Origin: Oceaniglobus roseus
Lineage (GTDB): Bacteria > Pseudomonadota > Alphaproteobacteria > Rhodobacterales > Rhodobacteraceae
Direction: 5' to 3'
Assembly: GCF_002869745.1 (NCBI RefSeq)
Contig: NZ_PNOS01000020.1
Coordinates: forward strand, 1 to 64,000
Length of the DNA stretch: 64,000 nt
The notes beneath the pieces are model-generated. The model did not search any database and was not told the origin of the DNA. It saw only the letters and a program-made list of their open reading frames with translations. The position numbers and the translations under genes were made by a program. The number at the start of each line of letters is the position of its first letter. Position 1 is the first letter of the stretch. Shown here in pieces: positions 46,598 to 59,554 of this stretch.

Positions 46598-46888
46598 CTA
46601 CGCGGCGACGGATCCGCTGCGACCTTGGTCGTGGTTCTCGAGGAAGATCAGGCAGGAGGCGCGCAGGATCGAGGAGAAGTTCATCGGCCCCTCGCGCCGC
46701 GACTCGACCTCGCGGTGCAGTTCGGCGATCAGGTCGCTCAGCGCGCGCCCCTCGCTCGCCGCCATGCGTTCCAGCACCTCCCAGAAGGCGTTCTCCAGCC
46801 GGATGCTGGTCGAATAGCCCTCAAGCCGCAGGCTGCGCGTGGTCAGCGCATAGCGGTCCGGATCCTGACGGGAATAGATGCTGCACAT
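46598..46888 (-). CDS. ribbon-helix-helix domain protein (RHH_4 type)
   Basis: A 96-residue protein that follows the PF13467 pattern: MCSIYSRQDPDRYALTTRSL, then STSIRLENAFWEVLERMA (beta strand and first helix, about 26-43) and a C-terminal NFSSILRASCLIFLE. Such proteins are common in Rhodobacterales and rhizobia. A DNA-binding role is implied by the fold only. It may control the glyoxalase/GMC genes that follow on the strand. Confidence 0.85.
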   Translation of the reverse strand: MCSIYSRQDPDRYALTTRSLRLEGYSTSIRLENAFWEVLERMAASEGRALSDLIAELHREVESRREGPMNFSSILRASCLIFLENHDQGRSGSVAA

Positions 46889-46991
46889 GGGGCCCTCCGC
46901 GCACGGTTCTCTGGGTGCCTGACGAACAGGCTAACCGCACAGATCCTGCGAGTCCACATAACACCTGCGTGTCCCGTGGCCCCTTCGGGCC

Positions 46992-47867
<876 letters not shown>

Positions 47868-47933
47868 GCTGTAACCCCGCGTTGTTGCGCCGGGATACTT
47901 GCCGCTCGCCGGGGAAGTTTCAACCGCGCGCCG

Positions 47934-48425
47934 TCAGATCACGAAGGTCTTCGCCGCCGCGCCAAGCTTGTAGCACTCCTGAAGCGTCGTGCCGACGGCG
48001 ATGAGCGTGTTCGCATGGGCCGCCGTTTCGCCGAGCGTGCCGGCGATGAAGGCCGGCCCGCCGAACTGCGAGCAGGTGATGTCGCAGATCACGGTCTGGT
48101 TGTCCCGCTTCGCCACGACGAAATAGTGATCGCCCGGGTTGGCGATGCGCACCACCCGCGACTCGTAGAAATGGGCGCGGTGACGCATGAACTTGGCCGC
48201 GACGACCGAGGCGTAGATGCACCAGCCCTTCAGCCCCTGGGCCGGCTTCTTGATGCCCATCGGGCTGCCCTTCCGGTCGGTCAGGTCGATCAGGGCCGCG
48301 GCCACGGTGTTGCTCATCCCGTAGGGGCCGCCCGCGGCGTCGGGCAATTCCGCGGCCCCGACGGCATTGTAGAGGTCGCAACAGAACTGGATGAAAAGGT
48401 TGTCTGGATTAAGGACTTCGGCCAT
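47934..48425 (-). CDS. hypothetical protein with possible Cys-His-Asp catalytic triad
   Basis: A 163-residue soluble protein, family not recognised. It has a helical start, then KGWCIYASVVAAKFM with Cys69 at a helix start, GDHYFVVAKR with His100 in a strand and TVICDITCSQFGG with Asp115. This order (Cys, His, Asp) resembles papain- or transglutaminase-fold hydrolases, including deamidase-type toxins. No signal peptide or immunity-like partner is seen. It faces the SulP gene divergently and follows mtnP in opposite order on its strand by 66 bases. Function is not assigned. Confidence 0.75.
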   Translation of the reverse strand: MAEVLNPDNLFIQFCCDLYNAVGAAELPDAAGGPYGMSNTVAAALIDLTDRKGSPMGIKKPAQGLKGWCIYASVVAAKFMRHRAHFYESRVVRIANPGDHYFVVAKRDNQTVICDITCSQFGGPAFIAGTLGETAAHANTLIAVGTTLQECYKLGAAAKTFVI

Positions 48426-48622
48426 GGCTCAATTCTCCGGGTCGCGGCACCAATTGCCGCACATCCGAGGCTGACGCAGGGTCAGTGCCGTGGCAAGCGG
48501 GCCGGAGGCAGGGTTTTCCGCCATTGCCGGGCCTGCGGCGATTGGCGGTGGCGTCCTGGGGGCGAGCCTGCTAGGGGATGCCGCACAGCAGAAAATCCTG
48601 ATTTCCGGACGAGGTCATTCCC

Positions 48623-50239
48623 GTGGCAAAGACGCTTTTGGCAACCTTCGGCGATGCGCTGAACCTGAAACCCCAGTCGGTCGAACTCTCGCCCGCGCGG
48701 CTGAAGACCGAGATCCTGTCGGGCCTCACGGTGGCGCTCGCGTTGGTCCCCGAGGCGGTGGCCTTCGCCTTCGTCGCCGGGGTGAACCCGCTGGTCGGTC
48801 TTTACGCCGCTTTCATCGTTGGGCTGATCACCGCGCTGATCGGCGGCCGGCCCGGCATGATCTCGGGTGCGACGGGGGCGCTGGCGGTGGTGATGGTCAG
48901 CCTCGTCGCGCAGCACGGGGTCGAGTACCTGTTCGCCACGGTTGTGCTGATGGGGCTGATCCAGATCTTCGCGGGCGTCATGCGGTGGGGCAAGTTCATC
49001 CGGCTGGTGCCGCATCCGGTGATGCTGGGCTTCGTCAACGGGCTGGCCATCGTGATCTTCCTCGCCCAGCTCGGCCAGTTCCAGGTGCCGGGCACCGCCA
49101 CGGGCGGCGGCCACGGCGTGGCGAGCGGGCAGTGGCTGAGCGGCGTGCCTCTGTACCTGATGCTGGCGCTGACGGCGCTGACCATGGCGATCATCTGGGC
49201 CACGCCGAAGCTGACCACGGCCATTCCCGCGCCGCTCGCGGGCATCGCGATCACGGCGGTTCTCGTGATCGCCCTCGGAATCGAAGTGCCGCGGGTGGGC
49301 GATCTCGCCTCCATCCAGGGCGGGTTGCCGACGTTCCACATCCCGATGGTGCCTCTCACGCTCGAAACGCTCGAGATCGTCCTGCCCTACGCGCTGATCC
49401 TCGCCGCGATCGGGCTGATCGAGTCGCTGTTGACGCTGAACCTCGTGGGCGAGATCACGGGCGAGCGCGGCGGCGCTTCGCAGGAGTGCATCGCGCAGGG
49501 GGCGGCGAACACCGTCACCGGCTTCTTCGGCGGCATGGGCGGCTGCGCAATGATCGGCCAGTCGATGATCAACGTGAAATCCGGCGGGCGCACCCGCATA
49601 GCCGGGGCCGCCGCCGCGCTGTTCCTGCTGGTGTTCATCGTCGTCGCCGCGCCGCTGATCGAGCAGATCCCGCTCGCCGCGCTCGTCGGCGTGATGTTCA
49701 TGGTGGTGATCGGCACCTTCGCCTGGAATTCGATCAGGATCCTGAGGAAGGTGCCGCTGACCGATGCCTTCGTGATCGTGCTGGTCACGGTGGTGACGGT
49801 GATGACCGACCTTGCGACCGCCGTGGTCGTCGGCGTCATCGTCTCCGCCCTGGCCTATGCCTGGCAGAACGCGACACGGATCGCCGCCAGCACCTATCGC
49901 ACGCCGGAGGGGGCGAAGGTCTACAAGGTCACGGGGCCGCTGTTCTTCGGCTCGGCCGACGGCTTTGCCGAGCTGTTCGATCCGGCGAACGATCCGCAGA
50001 CGGTGATCGTCGATTTCGAGGGCAGCCGCGTCGCCGACCAGTCGGCGCTGTCCGCGATCGAAAGCGTCGCCGCGAAGTACGAGGCGGCGGGCAAGCGGCT
50101 GCAACTGCGCCACCTGAGCCGCGACTGCCACTACCTGCTGAAGAAGGCGGGCCAGCTTGTCGTCGACAGCGACGACGACCCCGACTACCAGATCGCGACC
50201 GACTACGGCGTGCGGACGGGCCAGCTCGGCGGGCACTGA
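48623..50239 (+). CDS. SulP family anion transporter with STAS domain
   Basis: A 538-residue secondary transporter for sulfate, bicarbonate or dicarboxylates. It has about 12-14 membrane segments (residues 25-420), beginning with ILSGLTVALALVPEAVAFAF, the conserved substrate-site region, and contains VGEITGERGGASQECIAQGA and GCAMIGQSMINVKSGG. A C-terminal STAS domain (about 425-520) follows. The short loop set resembles BicA-type bicarbonate members. It starts at GTG (48623). A hairpin covers its stop codon. Confidence 0.92.
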   Translation: MAKTLLATFGDALNLKPQSVELSPARLKTEILSGLTVALALVPEAVAFAFVAGVNPLVGLYAAFIVGLITALIGGRPGMISGATGALAVVMVSLVAQHGVEYLFATVVLMGLIQIFAGVMRWGKFIRLVPHPVMLGFVNGLAIVIFLAQLGQFQVPGTATGGGHGVASGQWLSGVPLYLMLALTALTMAIIWATPKLTTAIPAPLAGIAITAVLVIALGIEVPRVGDLASIQGGLPTFHIPMVPLTLETLEIVLPYALILAAIGLIESLLTLNLVGEITGERGGASQECIAQGAANTVTGFFGGMGGCAMIGQSMINVKSGGRTRIAGAAAALFLLVFIVVAAPLIEQIPLAALVGVMFMVVIGTFAWNSIRILRKVPLTDAFVIVLVTVVTVMTDLATAVVVGVIVSALAYAWQNATRIAASTYRTPEGAKVYKVTGPLFFGSADGFAELFDPANDPQTVIVDFEGSRVADQSALSAIESVAAKYEAAGKRLQLRHLSRDCHYLLKKAGQLVVDSDDDPDYQIATDYGVRTGQLGGH

Positions 50240-50248
50240 GGCCCGCCG
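50227..50248 (+). terminator. hairpin across the SulP stop codon
   Basis: CGGCGGGC and GCCCGCCG pair as an 8-bp stem around ACTGAG, the loop containing the stop codon. It sits between convergent genes and may terminate either transcript; no U-tract follows. Confidence 0.45.
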
Positions 50249-50257
50249 CTTCGGCGC

Positions 50258-51001
50258 TCAGCCGCGGCCGATGAAGGGCATGTTGGTGGCCATGATGGTC
50301 ATGAACTGGACGTTGGCCTCCAGCGGAAGCTGCGCCATGTGGACCACGGCGTTGGCGACATGGGTCACGTCCATCACCGGCTCGGGCTTAATCGACAGGT
50401 CCGCCTGGGGGACGCCCCCGCCCATGCGGCTGGTCATCTCCGACGCCGCGTTGCCGATGTCGATCTGACCGCAGGCGATGTTGTAGGGCCGCCCGTCCAG
50501 CGACAGCGTGCGGGTCAGCCCGCTGATCGCGTGCTTCGAGGCGGTGTAGGGGGCCGAGCCGGGGCGCGGGACATGGGCCGAGATCGAGCCGTTGTTGATG
50601 ATCCGCCCGCCCTGGGGATCCTGCTTGCGCATCAGGATGAAGGCCGCGCGGGCGACGATGAAGGCGCCGTTGAGGTTGACGTTGATCGTGTGCAGCCAGT
50701 CCTTCACCGGCACGTCGCCCACCGGCGCGGCGGGCACGTTCACGCCCGCGTTGTTGAACAGCACGTCGAGGCGGCCGTGGTCCTTCTCGATCCGCGCGAA
50801 CAGCGCATCGGTGGCCTCGGGATCGGTGACATCGCAGGAGATCGCGCTGGCGCGGCCCTCGCCGATCATCGCCACCGTCTCTTCCAGCGCGTCCATGCGC
50901 CGCCCGGTGACGACGGTGTGGAACCCGGCCTCGGCCAGGGCCTTCGCGCAGGCCCGGCCCACGCCGGAGCCGCCGCCGGTCACGAGTGCGATCTGTGTCA
51001 T
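50258..51001 (-). CDS. short-chain dehydrogenase/reductase
   Basis: A 247-residue classical SDR. The cofactor motif [15 protein letters not shown] is at residues 8-22, NNAG near 89, the catalytic tyrosine/lysine in YTASK (about 155), and the catalytic serine in NNGSISAH. The GRR after strand 2 (VVTGRR) favours NADPH. The substrate is unknown. It converges with the SulP gene. Confidence 0.93.
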   Translation of the reverse strand: MTQIALVTGGGSGVGRACAKALAEAGFHTVVTGRRMDALEETVAMIGEGRASAISCDVTDPEATDALFARIEKDHGRLDVLFNNAGVNVPAAPVGDVPVKDWLHTINVNLNGAFIVARAAFILMRKQDPQGGRIINNGSISAHVPRPGSAPYTASKHAISGLTRTLSLDGRPYNIACGQIDIGNAASEMTSRMGGGVPQADLSIKPEPVMDVTHVANAVVHMAQLPLEANVQFMTIMATNMPFIGRG

Positions 51002-51125
51002 TGGAGTGTCCCTTCCGTTTCGCCGCGCCTGTCGTCGGCGTTCGGCGGCACTGTTGCCGCGGGGTGCCGGGGCGTCAAGGGAAGGGGAGGGGCCGGAGGC
51101 GGGCGTGCCGCCCCCGGCCGGGGTC

Positions 51126-54405
<3,280 letters not shown>

Positions 54406-54409
54406 CCGC

Positions 54410-55378
54410 TCAGGCGGGCTCCGGCTCTCCGCCGCCGCCGAGGGGGCAGTGGCTGCGGCCGGTACCCCAGTCGATCTCGACCGTGGCGTGCTCGATCCCG
54501 TTCTCCTCGGCCAGCCGCCGCTTCAGCGCCTGCACCGTGACGGCGGGATCCGCGCCCTCGGCCAGCCGCACCTCCATCGTCGCCGCGGGCTGGCCCGAGG
54601 TGATGGACCAGACGTGGAGGTGGTGCAGGTCCGCGACGCCCGGAACGCCGCGCCGCAGGTCGCGGCGCATCTCTTCCAGGTCGATGCCCTTGGGTGTCCC
54701 CTCCATCAGGATGTTCAGCGAGTCCCGCAGCAGGCTCCAGGCGGAACGCAGGATCAGCGCCGAGAGCAGGACCGACAGGATCGGGTCGATCGGCGTCCAG
54801 CCGGTGAACCAGATCACGATCGCCGCGACGATGGCCGCGACCGAGCCCAGCAGGTCGCCGAGGACGTGCAGCAGCGCGCCGCGGATATTGACGTGGTCGC
54901 GGTCGCCCTGGCGCAGCATGAAGAAAACGCCGACGTTGACGAGAAGGCCCAGCACCGCCACCCAGAACATCGGCCCCGCCAGCACCGGGTCGGGGTCGGC
55001 CAGCCGCAGCACCGCCTCGTAGGCGATCCAGAGGACGAGGCCGATCAGAACGATCGCGTTGACGAAACCGGCCAGGATCTCGAACCGCATGTAGCCGAAG
55101 GTGCGCTTGGCGTCGCGGCCCCTCCGGCCGAAGCGGAACGCGGCCCAGGCCAGCGCCAGAGCCGCGGCGTCCGTCAGCATGTGACCGGAGTCGGCGATCA
55201 GGGCGAGCGATCCCGACAGAAGCCCGCCGACCAGTTCCGCCAGCATGAAACCGAAGGTCAGGAGCATCGCGTAGAAGACGACCTGCGCGTTGCTCCGGCC
55301 CACCTCGGGGGCGTGGCTGTGGTGCCCGTCGTCGTGGGAGTGGCCGTGCCCGTGATCGTGGCCGTCGTGATCGCTCAT
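54410..55378 (-). CDS. cation diffusion facilitator, zinc type (CzcD/ZitB-like)
   Basis: A 322-residue CDF transporter. The N-terminus is histidine-rich (HDHGHGHSHDDGHHSH, residues 8-23), typical of zinc CDFs. The transport sites are complete: HMLTD in helix 2 (about residue 66) and HVLGD in helix 5 (about 170). A cytoplasmic domain (about 225-300) contains DLHHLHVWSITSGQPA. It exports zinc, or cobalt and cadmium, from the cytoplasm. It converges with oxyR with 4 bases between stops. Confidence 0.92.
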   Translation of the reverse strand: MSDHDGHDHGHGHSHDDGHHSHAPEVGRSNAQVVFYAMLLTFGFMLAELVGGLLSGSLALIADSGHMLTDAAALALAWAAFRFGRRGRDAKRTFGYMRFEILAGFVNAIVLIGLVLWIAYEAVLRLADPDPVLAGPMFWVAVLGLLVNVGVFFMLRQGDRDHVNIRGALLHVLGDLLGSVAAIVAAIVIWFTGWTPIDPILSVLLSALILRSAWSLLRDSLNILMEGTPKGIDLEEMRRDLRRGVPGVADLHHLHVWSITSGQPAATMEVRLAEGADPAVTVQALKRRLAEENGIEHATVEIDWGTGRSHCPLGGGGEPEPA

Positions 55379-55482
55379 CTCGCCTCGCAGTCTGTCGGAT
55401 AGGCGGAGCGGCGGCTCCGCCTGGACACTACATAAGGCATGCGGCGCCGGGGTCTAGCCGTGCAGGGCGCCGCCGAGGGGTG

Positions 55483-56061
55483 TCAGCCCGCCTTGCAATA
55501 GGGCTGCTCGCGGGTCCAGGCCTGCATCTCGGCACGCTTCTGGGCCGAGTGGAACGGACCCCAGTCGCGCATCCCGGTGCTGACCGTGCCGCGCTTCGTC
55601 ACCTGGGCCGAGGCGATCCTAACCGCGCAGCGCAGGTTCGCCGCGCCGTCCTTCAGGGCCGAGCCGGTCCTGGCCGCGCAGCCATAGCCGCGGGCGGTGC
55701 GCGGGTCGATCTGGACGAGCCCGTACCACAGCCCGCCGCCGCCGACCGCGGCGGGGTTCCAGGTGCTCTCGTGCTTGGCCAGGGCGCTCAGGAGGCCTGC
55801 CCAGAACGCCGCCCGGTTCTGTTCGGAAGCCTCGGCGTATCCGGGGCAATAGGCGGCGATGTCGGCAGGCACGAAGGAGGGGAGCATGGCGCCGTGGTCC
55901 TCGAGGGCCGTCAGGGTGGCGGCGGTCCACAGCTTCGCTTCGGGGCGGTGATCCCAGCGCATGGCGGGAAGGGTGGCGGCTTCGTCGGGCTTCGGCGCGA
56001 CGGTGGCGCAGGCGGCAAGCGACATCATTAGCGCAAGCGCAGCAGCAAACGATCGTTTCAT
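55483..56061 (-). CDS. lipoprotein with lytic transglycosylase-like domain
   Basis: A 192-residue predicted lipoprotein. The lipobox is LAAC (Cys18) after [14 protein letters not shown]. The middle contains [16 protein letters not shown] followed by [18 protein letters not shown] (about 108-145), the ES and GL.Q motifs of SLT-type transglycosylases with a likely catalytic glutamate. It may act on peptidoglycan. Four to five cysteines suggest disulfides. The start at 56061 was chosen because it gives the lipoprotein leader. Confidence 0.78.
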   Translation of the reverse strand: MKRSFAAALALMMSLAACATVAPKPDEAATLPAMRWDHRPEAKLWTAATLTALEDHGAMLPSFVPADIAAYCPGYAEASEQNRAAFWAGLLSALAKHESTWNPAAVGGGGLWYGLVQIDPRTARGYGCAARTGSALKDGAANLRCAVRIASAQVTKRGTVSTGMRDWGPFHSAQKRAEMQAWTREQPYCKAG

Positions 56062-56464
56062 GTCTTCTCTATTGGCAGCGCCGGAAATCCCCACCGGCGG
56101 CACGGGTTATACGGCAGGTCCGAATTCCATCAACCCGGCCGCCGGCGGATCGGCGGAAATCCACCCGTTCCGATGGAGCGGCCTTCGGAAAACGCTCGAT
56201 TTTGTGCCGCTTTTCGTGGAGGCCACAACGGAGTGTCCGGCGAAAGTCCGGCGCCTTCGGCGGAATCGGCGGACACCCGCTGCTGCGCGGAATGCGGGGG
56301 GCTCGCGGGCCCGGGTCATTCCCCCGCGAACGAATCTCCGACAGCGCAACCAGGCCGTGCATCGCCGCGGTCCCCGGAACGCACCGTCGCCACCGGGGCA
56401 ACGCCACTTGCCGCGGTGCGGCCCCTGTCCTAAAACCGCACCGCTCATCCGGAGGACGTCACCC
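56062..56464. other. 403-base gap before gatB with a 17-base repeat
   Basis: No convincing gene on either strand; short open frames are proline- and arginine-rich. It should hold promoters for the divergent lipoprotein gene and gatB. It also contains GTCCGGCG twice, 3 bases apart, and the 17-base repeat shared with the ctaE-surf1 gap. Confidence 0.5.
56239..56255 (+). repeat. 17-base intergenic repeat, copy 2
   Basis: GGCGAAAGTCCGGCGCC, identical to 30733-30749. It overlaps a local direct repeat of GTCCGGCG. Confidence 0.6.
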
Positions 56465-57976
56465 ATGCTCGATCTCACTTACGAGGCCCCGAAACCCAAG
56501 GTCATCCAGGGTGCGAAGCACGACTGGGAGCTGGTGATCGGGCTCGAGGTCCACGCCCAGGTCGCGAGCCGGGCCAAGCTGTTCTCCGGCGCCTCGACCC
56601 AGTTCGGGGCCGAGCCGAACTCGAACGTCGCCTTCGTGGACGCGGGGATGCCGGGGATGCTGCCGGTCATCAACGAGGGCTGCGTGGCGCTGGCGGTGAA
56701 GACGGGGCTGGGGCTGAAGGCGAAGATCAACCTCGTCTCGGCCTTCGACCGGAAGAACTATTTCTACCCGGACCTGCCGCAGGGCTACCAGATTTCGCAG
56801 CTCTACCATCCCATCGTGGGCGAGGGCGAGGTGCTGGTCGATATGGCGCCCGGCATCGCGCGGCTGGTGCGGATCGAGCGGATCCACCTCGAGCAGGACG
56901 CGGGCAAGTCGATCCACGACATGGATCCGAACATGTCCTTCGTCGACCTGAACCGCACCGGCGTCGCGTTGATGGAGATCGTCAGCCGCCCCGACATCCG
57001 CGGCCCGGAAGAGGCGGCGGCCTATGTCGGCAAGCTGCGCCAGATCATGCGCTATCTAGGCACCTGCGACGGCAACATGCAGAACGGGAACCTGCGCGCC
57101 GACGTGAACGTGTCGGTCTGCCGTCCCGGCGACTACGAGAAATACCAGGAGACCCAGGACTTCTCGCACCTCGGGACGCGCTGCGAGATCAAGAACATGA
57201 ACTCCATGCGGTTCATCCAGCAGGCCATCGAGGTCGAGGCGCGGCGGCAGATCGCGATCCTCGAGGACGGCGGCACCGTGGTGCAGGAAACACGCCTCTA
57301 CGACCCCGACAAGGGCGAGACGCGGAGCATGCGCAGCAAGGAAGAGGCGCACGATTACCGCTACTTCCCCTGTCCCGACCTGCTGCCGCTGGAGATCGAG
57401 CAGGACTTCGTCGACGGCATCGCCGCCGGTCTGCCGGAACTGCCCGACGAGAAGAAGGCGCGCTTCGTGCTGGACTACGGGATGACCGAGTACGACGCAG
57501 GCGTCCTGACGGCGGACGTCGAGAACGCCGTCTACTTCGAGGAGGTCGCCCGCGGCCGCGACGGCAAGCTGGCCGCGAACTGGGTCATCAACGAGCTGTT
57601 CGGACGCCTGAAGAAGGACGAGAAGACGATCGGCGAGTCGCCGGTCTCGCCGCAGCAGCTGGGCGGGATCATCGAGCTGATCGGCAAGGGCGACATCTCG
57701 GGCAAGATCGCCAAGGACCTGTTCGAGATCGTCTATGTCGAGGGTGGCGATCCCGCCGAAATCGTCGAGAGCCGGGGCATGAGACAGGTCACGGACACCG
57801 GCGCCATCGAGGCCGCCGTGGACCAGATCATCGCCGACAACCCCGCGCAGGTCGAGAAGGCCAAGGTGAACCCGAAGCTCGCCGGCTGGTTCGTGGGCCA
57901 GGTGATGAAGGCCACCGGCGGCAAGGCGAACCCGGCGGCGGTGAACCAGATCGTGGCGGCGAAGCTGGGATTGTGA
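56465..57976 (+). CDS. gatB: aspartyl/glutamyl-tRNA amidotransferase subunit B
   Basis: The 503-residue subunit B of the GatCAB complex, which converts Glu-tRNA(Gln) and Asp-tRNA(Asn) to the amidated forms. The N-terminal cradle has [13 protein letters not shown] and [15 protein letters not shown] (about 95-110), the kinase site [12 protein letters not shown], and [13 protein letters not shown] near residue 297. The C-terminal tRNA-binding YqeY-like domain is complete. GatA and GatC are not in the window. Confidence 0.96.
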   Translation: MLDLTYEAPKPKVIQGAKHDWELVIGLEVHAQVASRAKLFSGASTQFGAEPNSNVAFVDAGMPGMLPVINEGCVALAVKTGLGLKAKINLVSAFDRKNYFYPDLPQGYQISQLYHPIVGEGEVLVDMAPGIARLVRIERIHLEQDAGKSIHDMDPNMSFVDLNRTGVALMEIVSRPDIRGPEEAAAYVGKLRQIMRYLGTCDGNMQNGNLRADVNVSVCRPGDYEKYQETQDFSHLGTRCEIKNMNSMRFIQQAIEVEARRQIAILEDGGTVVQETRLYDPDKGETRSMRSKEEAHDYRYFPCPDLLPLEIEQDFVDGIAAGLPELPDEKKARFVLDYGMTEYDAGVLTADVENAVYFEEVARGRDGKLAANWVINELFGRLKKDEKTIGESPVSPQQLGGIIELIGKGDISGKIAKDLFEIVYVEGGDPAEIVESRGMRQVTDTGAIEAAVDQIIADNPAQVEKAKVNPKLAGWFVGQVMKATGGKANPAAVNQIVAAKLGL

Positions 57977-58048
57977 TCCCGGGGCAGGGGGGGGTGACAT
58001 CACCCATCCCGCGCTCAACATTCCCGTATGCACGGCGGGCAGGAGGCC

Positions 58049-58288
58049 ATGGGACGGATCCGCGACGACCTTGTGGTGTTCAACGAGCGGGTGAAGCTGG
58101 TCGCCAACCTGTTCCACACGACGGCCTTGGGGCTGATCGGCTTCGCCGTGCTGCAACCCATGGTGCGCGACGGCATGGCGCTGGAGTGGCAGGCGCTGTG
58201 GTGGGGACTCGGCGGACTCGCTTTTCACCTCGCGGCGCACTATATTCTGGGTACGCTGCGAAAGGAGCATGCCGATGACCCTGTATGA
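58049..58288 (+). CDS. small two-helix membrane protein
   Basis: A 79-residue protein with two hydrophobic segments (about 25-42 and 55-72) after a basic start GRIRDDLVVFNERVKLVANL. I place the start at the ATG behind CAGGAGGCC; an in-frame ATG at 58028 would add 7 residues but has no ribosome-binding site. Its end overlaps the next small gene by 14 bases. No family recognised; it follows gatB by about 70 bases. Confidence 0.65.
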   Translation: MGRIRDDLVVFNERVKLVANLFHTTALGLIGFAVLQPMVRDGMALEWQALWWGLGGLAFHLAAHYILGTLRKEHADDPV

Positions 58289-58415
58289 GTTCGCGGTGCC
58301 GCTGGTCCTGTTCGCGGTGATGAGCCCGCTCATCCTGTGGCTGCGCCACGAGGGTCACAAGCTGGACCAGCGCATCGAGGCCGAACGCAAGCGCCGCCAC
58401 CACCCGGCGGAGTGA
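58275..58415 (+). CDS. 46-residue single-helix membrane protein
   Basis: A small protein, MTLYEFAVPLVLFAVMSPLI at its N-terminus forming one membrane helix (about 5-23), then an amphipathic charged tail (HEGHKLDQRIEAERKRRHH). It starts behind AAAGGAG with proper spacing and overlaps the previous small membrane gene. It was found directly by reading the sequence. The pair is probably co-translated and may associate in the membrane. Confidence 0.6.
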   Translation: MTLYEFAVPLVLFAVMSPLILWLRHEGHKLDQRIEAERKRRHHPAE

Positions 58416-58719
58416 CGCCGGCGGACGAGACTGCCCAAAGGCTCTTCGCCCGACCCGGTGCACGGCCGCAGCCTGAATGGCTCGGGAAACGCCCTCGATC
58501 ACTTTCCTCCATTTCCGGGGTTCGCACGCGCTGCCCTGGACCGGGCAGCCGGAGCGCGACCCTGTTGTCCCGTTCGCCTCGGCACATCTTCCCTGTCTGC
58601 ACGTCCGGCGGAGACTGCACGGGCTCGAGGCGCTTTGTTGCCGGTGGCGGGGCGGATCGCTTGGACAAGCCCCCGGCGGTTTGATAGTGTCGCGCGGCGC
58701 TTGATACGAGGAGCCCCAG
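58416..58719. other. 304-base gap before the DUF4177 gene
   Basis: No convincing gene is present on either strand. The only clear signal is the promoter-like TTGGAC/GATAGT pair at its right end. Confidence 0.5.
58661..58688 (+). promoter_or_regulatory. putative promoter of the DUF4177 gene
   Basis: TTGGAC (58661-58666) and GATAGT (58683-58688) with 16-base spacing, about 30 bases before the start codon and its GAGGAG ribosome-binding site. Confidence 0.5.
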
Positions 58720-59220
58720 ATGACGTATGAATATGTGGTCGTGCCGGCCCCGAAGAAGGCGCCGAAGGTGAAGGGGGAGAAGACCTCGGAAGGTCGCTTC
58801 GCCCGCGCCCTGACCGAGGTGATGAACGCCTACGGCGCCGAGGGCTGGGAGTACCTGCGCTCGGACACGCTGCCCTGCGAGGAGCGTGCGGGGCTGACCG
58901 GAACCAGGACGGTGTTCCAGAACCTGCTGGTGTTCCGCCGGGCGCTCGTCGACGAGAGCTATGACATGCCCGCGCCCGAAACGGTGGCGACGCCCGAGGA
59001 ACTGGCGGCGGAACTGGCCCCCGTGCCCGGTCCTGCCCCCGTCTCCGCCCCCGCCCCGGTCGCCGCGCCGAAGCCGCAGGTGATGCCGCGGCTCGGCTCC
59101 AGCCGGGACGCGGGCCACCCCCAGGCGCCGCGGCTTGGGCCCGCCAGCGCCGATCCGGGCCGCGTGACGCCGTTCCCGCTGGCCGGGGCCGAACGCTTCG
59201 ACCGCGGCTCGGGGGACTGA
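58720..59220 (+). CDS. DUF4177 domain protein with Ala/Pro-rich tail
   Basis: A 166-residue protein. The first 75 residues match the DUF4177 pattern (MTYEYVVVPAP, then LTEVMNAYGAEGWEYLRSDT and VFQNLLVFRR). The rest is low-complexity Ala/Pro (about 85-125) and probably disordered. No signal peptide. Function unknown for the family. It converges with bolA with 2 bases between stops. Confidence 0.82.
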   Translation: MTYEYVVVPAPKKAPKVKGEKTSEGRFARALTEVMNAYGAEGWEYLRSDTLPCEERAGLTGTRTVFQNLLVFRRALVDESYDMPAPETVATPEELAAELAPVPGPAPVSAPAPVAAPKPQVMPRLGSSRDAGHPQAPRLGPASADPGRVTPFPLAGAERFDRGSGD

Positions 59221-59222
59221 CC

Positions 59223-59480
59223 TCAGCCCTCGACCTGAAGGGCGAGAGCGTGGATCCGGCCCATGATCGCGGGGCCGAGGGCGGCGTGGATGGCGCGGTG
59301 ACGCTCGATCCGGCTCATTCCCGCGAAGGTCTCGGCGGCGATGGCGACGCGGAAGTGCGACTCGCCCGTGCCGGGGCTTCCGGCATGGCCCGCGTGGGCG
59401 TCGCTCTCGTTCACCACTTCCAGCCGGGCGGGGGAAAAGGCGGCTTCGAGCTTCTGTCGCATTTCATCTGCTACGGCCAT
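59223..59480 (-). CDS. BolA family protein
   Basis: An 85-residue BolA-like protein. The family signature SHFRVAIAAETFAGMSRIERHRAI (conserved FRV, F.g and R) occupies residues 40-65, and the end GRIHALALQ is typical. BolA proteins pair with monothiol glutaredoxins to bind a 2Fe-2S cluster. The gene is divergent from the J-domain protein gene with about 75 bases between them. Confidence 0.92.
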   Translation of the reverse strand: MAVADEMRQKLEAAFSPARLEVVNESDAHAGHAGSPGTGESHFRVAIAAETFAGMSRIERHRAIHAALGPAIMGRIHALALQVEG

Positions 59481-59554
59481 TTTTATCGCTTCCCTGCTTC
59501 ACTTCCTCACCCCCGGGTCTAAACTCCGTGGTCCGAGTCGGAAAGGTGCTTCAC

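Noticed and set aside
47934-48425. Interpreting the 163-residue protein as a toxin of a toxin-immunity pair
   Set aside because: No secretion signal, delivery domain or small immunity-like neighbour; the neighbouring genes are housekeeping (mtnP) and a transporter.
48490-50274. A 594-codon + strand frame overlapping the SulP gene
   Set aside because: It is the out-of-frame reading of the SulP gene; the 538-residue frame has the membrane helices and STAS domain.
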